10,175 bases of DNA from CAITNM01 sp964446295. GTDB taxonomy: Bacteria; Pseudomonadota; Alphaproteobacteria; Paracaedibacterales; CAITNM01. The notes beneath the pieces were generated by a model. That model made no database searches and was not told the origin of the DNA. It saw nothing but the letters and a program-made list of their open reading frames with translations. Position numbers and translations under genes: made by a program. The stretch covers positions 1 through 10,175 of the forward strand of contig CAYUNR010000052.1 of NCBI GenBank assembly GCA_964446295.1, read 5' to 3'. Shown here one piece after another: positions 6,907 to 10,175 of this stretch. Each line of letters starts with the position of its first letter. The stretch's first letter is position 1.

Positions 6907-7463
6907 AATTACTTATTATCTTGGTCACATTTTGTGTGTGGTCTTACGGTTTGTTTGATTTTTATCGAGATACTCAGAGTTTTTCTTGCATTAATAGTCA
7001 GGTAAATGGAATTGTTATTTTAACTGGTGGGAAAGATAGAATTCAAACCGGTATGGCTCTTTTTAATCAATTGCACGCTAAACGAATTTTGATTTCAGGT
7101 GTTGATAAAATTGTTAACTTAGCAGTTATAAAAGATAAGCAACTCAAAGGTTATGATCATCTTTATCAGTTTACTGATTTTGGATATGGTGCTGTTAATA
7201 CATTTTCTAACGCGCTTGAGTCTGCTGTCTGGGTGCGAAATCATAAATTTAGAACAATTGGTTTAGTCACAAATCGTTTTCATATGCCAAGGAGTCTTTG
7301 GCTTTTTAAAAAAACAATGCCCGAAATATTAATTTTTCCTATTGTGGTTGAAGCGGATGAAGCTGGTCTTTTTTACTTACTACGCGAATTTCACAAATAC
7401 AACCTGACAAGGTTTGTTAGTAGGTTTTTGTTTGACTCTGAGAGAGAATTGATAGGTCTTTAA
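6891..7463 (+). CDS. YdcF/ElyC/SanA-like DUF218 membrane protein
   Basis: Proteins with the DUF218 (YdcF-like, PF02698) fold are envelope-associated; ElyC and SanA members affect cell-wall and lipid-carrier homeostasis or barrier function, but the chemistry is not settled. From 6891 the product has 190 residues: one N-terminal membrane segment (about 5-23), then the domain with VILTGGKDRI (42-51), LISGV (67-71), NTFSNA (103-108, usually NTxEN) and VTNRFHMPRS (126-135, the conserved T-x-x-x-H-xx-R block). I chose 6891 because the hydrophobic anchor starts there; ATG 6897 is equally possible. The open frame extends back to 6669, but that part lies inside ftsX and has no family similarity. The 10-16 base overlap with ftsX implies coupling. 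An ftsE-ftsX-DUF218 order is, as I recall it, common in Alphaproteobacteria, often followed by plsC, which is absent here. Confidence 0.82.
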   Translation: MVMRLKLLIILVTFCVWSYGLFDFYRDTQSFSCINSQVNGIVILTGGKDRIQTGMALFNQLHAKRILISGVDKIVNLAVIKDKQLKGYDHLYQFTDFGYGAVNTFSNALESAVWVRNHKFRTIGLVTNRFHMPRSLWLFKKTMPEILIFPIVVEADEAGLFYLLREFHKYNLTRFVSRFLFDSERELIGL

Positions 7464-7495
7464 GATGCCAAACAATTTCGAGGTATTGTAGCATC
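7464..7495 (+). other. Imperfect stem-loop directly after the DUF218 gene stop
   Basis: GATGC (7464-7468) pairs with GCATC (7491-7495), and inside it ACAAT (7472-7476) pairs with ATTGT (7485-7489), with a 3/1-base internal loop. It could mark the end of the ftsEX operon, but the following bases are A-rich, not T-rich, so it does not look like a standard intrinsic terminator. Confidence 0.35.
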
Positions 7496-7535
7496 ATAAA
7501 ATTCAAAAAAAAACAGTAGATTTAATAATATTTAG

Positions 7536-7554
7536 TAAAATTTTATGTATACAT
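7536..7554. repeat. Two abutting 10-bp palindromes, possible operator
   Basis: TAAAATTTTA (7536-7545) and ATGTATACAT (7545-7554) are perfect palindromes sharing one base. They lie just upstream of the possible -10 element of the secretin-like gene, about where a regulator could bind. Short AT-rich palindromes arise readily by chance in this base composition, so the regulatory reading is only a suggestion. Confidence 0.25.
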
Positions 7555-7576
7555 GTGTGTATTCTCTAGGTTACGC

Positions 7577-7582
7577 TATACT
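7577..7582 (+). promoter_or_regulatory. Possible -10 element for the TPR-secretin gene
   Basis: TATACT matches the -10 consensus at five of six bases and would start transcription near 7589-7590, about 21 bases before the ATG at 7611. No convincing -35 is present at 16-18 bases upstream (sequence ATGTGTGT), so the promoter, if real, may need an activator. GGAAGAG (7591-7597) is the only ribosome-site candidate, at a long 13-base spacing. Confidence 0.35.
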
Positions 7583-7610
7583 AGGAATATGGAAGAGCAC
7601 ATCTGCATAA

Positions 7611-9581
7611 ATGAGATATTCAATCTATACGACTTATTTTTTTCTACTTCTAAGCTCCTGCATGAATAATGCAGAAAAAATGGAAGCTGTTGATCCAGCA
7701 GGAAGCGCAGCTAGACTAAATAATTTAAGCGAAACGGATCTTACAAAAGTTAGTAAGCAAGAACTTCCCTCAATTTCTGCTGAAGAAGTAAAATCTATTC
7801 TTGAAAAAAATACCATTGCTTCCGAAGTTAAGGAAGGCATTTATGCTATGCAACGAGGTGATTACCAGGAAGCTTCGAAACTTTTTAATACAGCTTTGCT
7901 TGACGACCCAGCGAACTCATATCTTCATTTTTTAAACGGTTTGAATTATTTACATAAAGCAGCTGCTGGAGATTTAGGTGCTAGAGATTTGGCATTGATG
8001 GGCTTTCGTTACGCGATTGTTTATGATCCATCAAACGTGCTGGCTCACAAACGTTTAGGCTATATGTATTACCAAGCAAAAGAATACAATAAGGCCCAGC
8101 AAAGCTTTGCGGAAATTTTACTGTTACAGCAACCAGATGTGAAGTCATTATATGCACTGGCGGCTGCTTCTTATTATAATCATGATTTGAAAACTGCCTA
8201 TGCAGCTATTACCAAAGCTGTGAATTTGGCGCCTGAAAATCCATTTGTATTAAAGGCAGCAAGCATGATTGCTGCCGCACTTAATCAACCTTTAGAAGTG
8301 CAAAATTTTAGAAATAAATTCGTTGCTGCAAACAAAAAAGCAGATGGTTATCTAGATAGACGATTACATCAGTGGATGAACGTTCATAATAATCCAAACT
8401 TAATATTAACTGCTGCTTCTTCTGGCGATGATTCGGACGACGATGAGGGTGATGATGATTCGGCAGCAGATACATCTGGTGATGCGGCAGGTGCAGATCC
8501 ATTGGCAGGTGTTGGTGGTGGAACTGCAGCAACTCCAATTGCTAAAAAACTTGGAGCTTATAACGCAAAAAATCCCGATACTTTTGTGGTTGATTGCGCA
8601 ATTATGAGAGTGAGTGAGCAAGGAAGGACATCAAAGGGCACGAACATTTTAAATTCAATTAATGTTGTTTTTAACCCAGGAACCTACACAAGTACTCGTA
8701 CATGGCGTAACATGCCTGGGCAAAGTCCAAATGGTTCTGAAGCGAAAAAATTTGAACAAGGGTTTGGTTTAAGCCAAGCAGGTGCTGCTTATTCTTTGAA
8801 CATATTTAATGTGAGTGATACGCGTATTGAGGTTGTGGCAAGGCCAACATTACTTGCAGCTGTTGGTAAAACCTCTGAATTTTTTGCCGGGACTGATTTG
8901 ATTGCAAATATTGCATCAGGAACAGGTACAAACAGTATTGAAAGGTTGCCAGTTGGATACAGAGTCACTGTAACCCCTATTGGGTCTCGTAAAGACAAAA
9001 ATGGAGTTTTAAAAATTCAGTTTGATGTGCGTGTAGAAGGTAACACAATTGCAGAACTTAATGGGTATGGGGGGGCAGCTTCGGCTACTGCGTCTAGTTA
9101 TAGCCAAATAAACCATAGTTCAGTGTGCACAACGGTAGAATTAGCATTTGGCGAAACTACTATTTTAGCTGGGATCTATGACAGAGAAGATAATTCAACC
9201 CAAAGCTATACTCCTGTTTTGGGACAAATTCCTGTAGTAAAAACATTCTTTTCAAATGATACAACAAATAGCGTACGTAAATCTGTTGTGTACATGATGA
9301 CTCTTCGTCCAACAGAAAAAATGCAAGAAGATGCAAATATGCTGAATGATGGAAAAAGAATGAGCCCCGAGGTACGTGAACTTCAGTTAAAAAACATTAA
9401 CTGGTTTAGTACTGTGCCAAACTCTGCGTTAATTATGAAGGGGTTATCTACAATTTATCGTGAATTTAGAACGGGTGATATCCCTAATATCTATTGGTCG
9501 GCCGAAGAAATGGGCTCTAAAGGTGTCGAAGGTGGGGCAGATAATGAAATAAGTGAAGCCGTCAAAATGATGGATTCCTAA
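7611..9581 (+). CDS. Lipoprotein with TPR repeats fused to a secretin core
   Basis: Probable outer-membrane lipoprotein of unknown pathway. Residues 1-17 form a short lipoprotein signal ending in LSSC, with Cys17 as the lipidated residue; +2 is Met, not Asp, which favours sorting to the outer membrane. About 66-212 holds four TPR-like repeats (near 69-101, 103-141, 142-175, 176-210). Residues 271-304 form an Asp/Ser/Gly-rich linker. The remainder to about 570 matches the secretin (GspD/PilQ/CpaC) core: DCAIMRVSEQ (328-337), the block ARPTLLAAVGKTSEFFAGT (410-428), LPVGYRVTVTPI (446-457), then VELAFGETTILAGI (509-522), PVLGQIPVVKTFF (535-547) and VVYMMTLRPTE (559-569). The usual N0/N1 ring domains are not seen; TPRs take their place. 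An 87-residue tail (570-656) is unrecognised. No other secretion or pilus gene is in the window. The ATG follows an in-frame TAA, so it is the first possible start. Confidence 0.8.
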   Translation: MRYSIYTTYFFLLLSSCMNNAEKMEAVDPAGSAARLNNLSETDLTKVSKQELPSISAEEVKSILEKNTIASEVKEGIYAMQRGDYQEASKLFNTALLDDPANSYLHFLNGLNYLHKAAAGDLGARDLALMGFRYAIVYDPSNVLAHKRLGYMYYQAKEYNKAQQSFAEILLLQQPDVKSLYALAAASYYNHDLKTAYAAITKAVNLAPENPFVLKAASMIAAALNQPLEVQNFRNKFVAANKKADGYLDRRLHQWMNVHNNPNLILTAASSGDDSDDDEGDDDSAADTSGDAAGADPLAGVGGGTAATPIAKKLGAYNAKNPDTFVVDCAIMRVSEQGRTSKGTNILNSINVVFNPGTYTSTRTWRNMPGQSPNGSEAKKFEQGFGLSQAGAAYSLNIFNVSDTRIEVVARPTLLAAVGKTSEFFAGTDLIANIASGTGTNSIERLPVGYRVTVTPIGSRKDKNGVLKIQFDVRVEGNTIAELNGYGGAASATASSYSQINHSSVCTTVELAFGETTILAGIYDREDNSTQSYTPVLGQIPVVKTFFSNDTTNSVRKSVVYMMTLRPTEKMQEDANMLNDGKRMSPEVRELQLKNINWFSTVPNSALIMKGLSTIYREFRTGDIPNIYWSAEEMGSKGVEGGADNEISEAVKMMDS

Positions 9582-9608
9582 TCTTTATTCTCATAACCAT
9601 TTTGTGCT

Positions 9609-9641
9609 ACAAAAGAGCTAGGTATCTAGCTCTTTTGTTTT
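9609..9641 (+). terminator. Perfect 13-bp hairpin with T-run, terminator-like, abutting thrS
   Basis: ACAAAAGAGCTAG (9609-9621) and its exact reverse complement (9626-9638) enclose the loop GTAT, followed by T bases to 9641. Shape and T-run fit a Rho-independent terminator for the TPR-secretin gene, whose stop is 27 bases upstream. The thrS ATG follows at 9642, so the same element occupies the place of the thrS ribosome site. It may instead be, or also be, a thrS leader control element. Confidence 0.8.
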
Positions 9642-10175
9642 ATGGTCTCCCTACGTTTAAAAGATGGTTCTGAAAAAGTATTTGATAAATTACCAACAGG
9701 TGAAGAAGTTGCGTTTTCAATTTCACCAAAACTTGCAAGGGAAGCTGTTGCAATAAGAGTGAATGGTGATTTAAAAGATTTAAATCAGCCAGTTCCAGAT
9801 GGTTCTCAAATTGAAATTATTACTAAAGCCACAGAAGAAGGGCTTGAAGTTATTCGCCACGATGCTGCGCACGTGTTTGCGCAAGCTATAAAAGATTTAT
9901 ATCCAGATACTCAAATAACTATTGGACCTGCTATTGAAAATGGTTTTTATTACGATATTTACCCCAAAAAGCCTCTTTCAGTAGATGATTTGCCAGCCAT
10001 AGAAAAGCGCATGCGCGAATTAGTTGACGCTGATATTCCAATTGTTCGCGAAGAATGGAACCGCGACGATGCAATTCCCTTTTTCAAAAACATGGGTGAA
10101 AATTTTAAAGCTGAAATTATTGAAGGAATTCCTCAAGGGCAGCCTATTAGCTTGTATCGACAAGGCGATTTTATT
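9642..10175 (+). CDS. thrS: Threonine--tRNA ligase, N-terminal part (3' end outside window)
   Basis: ThrRS charges tRNA-Thr and edits Ser-tRNA-Thr. The frame is open from 9642 to the window edge with no stop: 178 residues of about 640. Residues 1-62 are the TGS domain (VSLRLKDGSEKVFDKLPTG, then AIRVNGDLKDL and IEIIT). From about 65 the second-additional/editing domain begins, with RHDAAH (72-77), whose His73 and His77 correspond to the first two zinc/editing-site histidines of E. coli ThrRS. TIGPAIENGFYYDIY (93-107) and LYRQGDF (171-177) are characteristic; the catalytic domain lies beyond the window. An in-frame TAG at 9627 and the good fit of the TGS domain to its first residues support 9642 as the start, although no Shine-Dalgarno is present: the preceding bases are a terminator-like hairpin and T-run. 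Overall resemblance is to alphaproteobacterial ThrRS. Confidence 0.95.
   Translation, partial: MVSLRLKDGSEKVFDKLPTGEEVAFSISPKLAREAVAIRVNGDLKDLNQPVPDGSQIEIITKATEEGLEVIRHDAAHVFAQAIKDLYPDTQITIGPAIENGFYYDIYPKKPLSVDDLPAIEKRMRELVDADIPIVREEWNRDDAIPFFKNMGENFKAEIIEGIPQGQPISLYRQGDFI

Noticed and set aside
8308..8621. Two minus-strand open frames rich in His or Cys opposite the Asp-rich linker
   Set aside because: Their composition is simply the complement of the GAT/GCA-rich codons of the secretin-like gene; no start context or motif supports them.

Overview
The window comes from an AT-rich, gene-dense bacterial chromosome, most likely an alphaproteobacterium. Three things point there. The ftsE-ftsX-DUF218 (YdcF/ElyC-like) gene order is one I associate with Alphaproteobacteria. 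The threonyl-tRNA synthetase reads like alphaproteobacterial ThrRS (RHDAAHV and the surrounding residues). A complete meso-diaminopimelate branch shows a Gram-negative cell that makes peptidoglycan. The low GC and the tight gene packing would fit a host-associated lineage such as Holosporales/Paracaedibacter-like amoeba symbionts, but that finer placement is inference. All recognised genes are on the + strand.

Layout. (1) Positions 1-4037 hold a compact run: the 3' end of dapF, then recJ, dapD and dapE. Junctions are a 4-base ATGA overlap or 2-base gaps, so the four are probably one operon. DapD, DapE and DapF are three enzymes of the succinylase route to meso-DAP/lysine; RecJ is a DNA-repair exonuclease embedded among them. 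(2) 4093-5034 is a GT11 (alpha-1,2-fucosyltransferase-like) glycosyltransferase with an unusual hydrophobic N-terminus. (3) 5185-5261 is tRNA-Arg(CCG) with encoded CCA, followed after 23 bases by (4) ftsE-ftsX-ydcF-like (5285-7463), an overlapping cell-division/envelope operon. (5) A 147-base intergenic region with small palindromes and a possible promoter leads to (6) a 656-residue lipoprotein that joins four TPR-like repeats, an Asp-rich linker and a secretin core (7611-9581). (7) A perfect 13-bp terminator-like hairpin (9609-9638) ends four bases before the thrS start codon. thrS then runs off the right edge of the window.

Most genes are envelope-related: peptidoglycan precursor supply, FtsEX control of septal peptidoglycan hydrolysis, an ElyC/YdcF-like envelope protein, a glycan transferase and an outer-membrane secretin-like lipoprotein. 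I see no CRISPR array, insertion sequence or prophage. The points most worth a second look are the orphan TPR-secretin lipoprotein, the hairpin that abuts thrS with no Shine-Dalgarno sequence, and the GT11 protein with a signal/anchor-like N-terminus.
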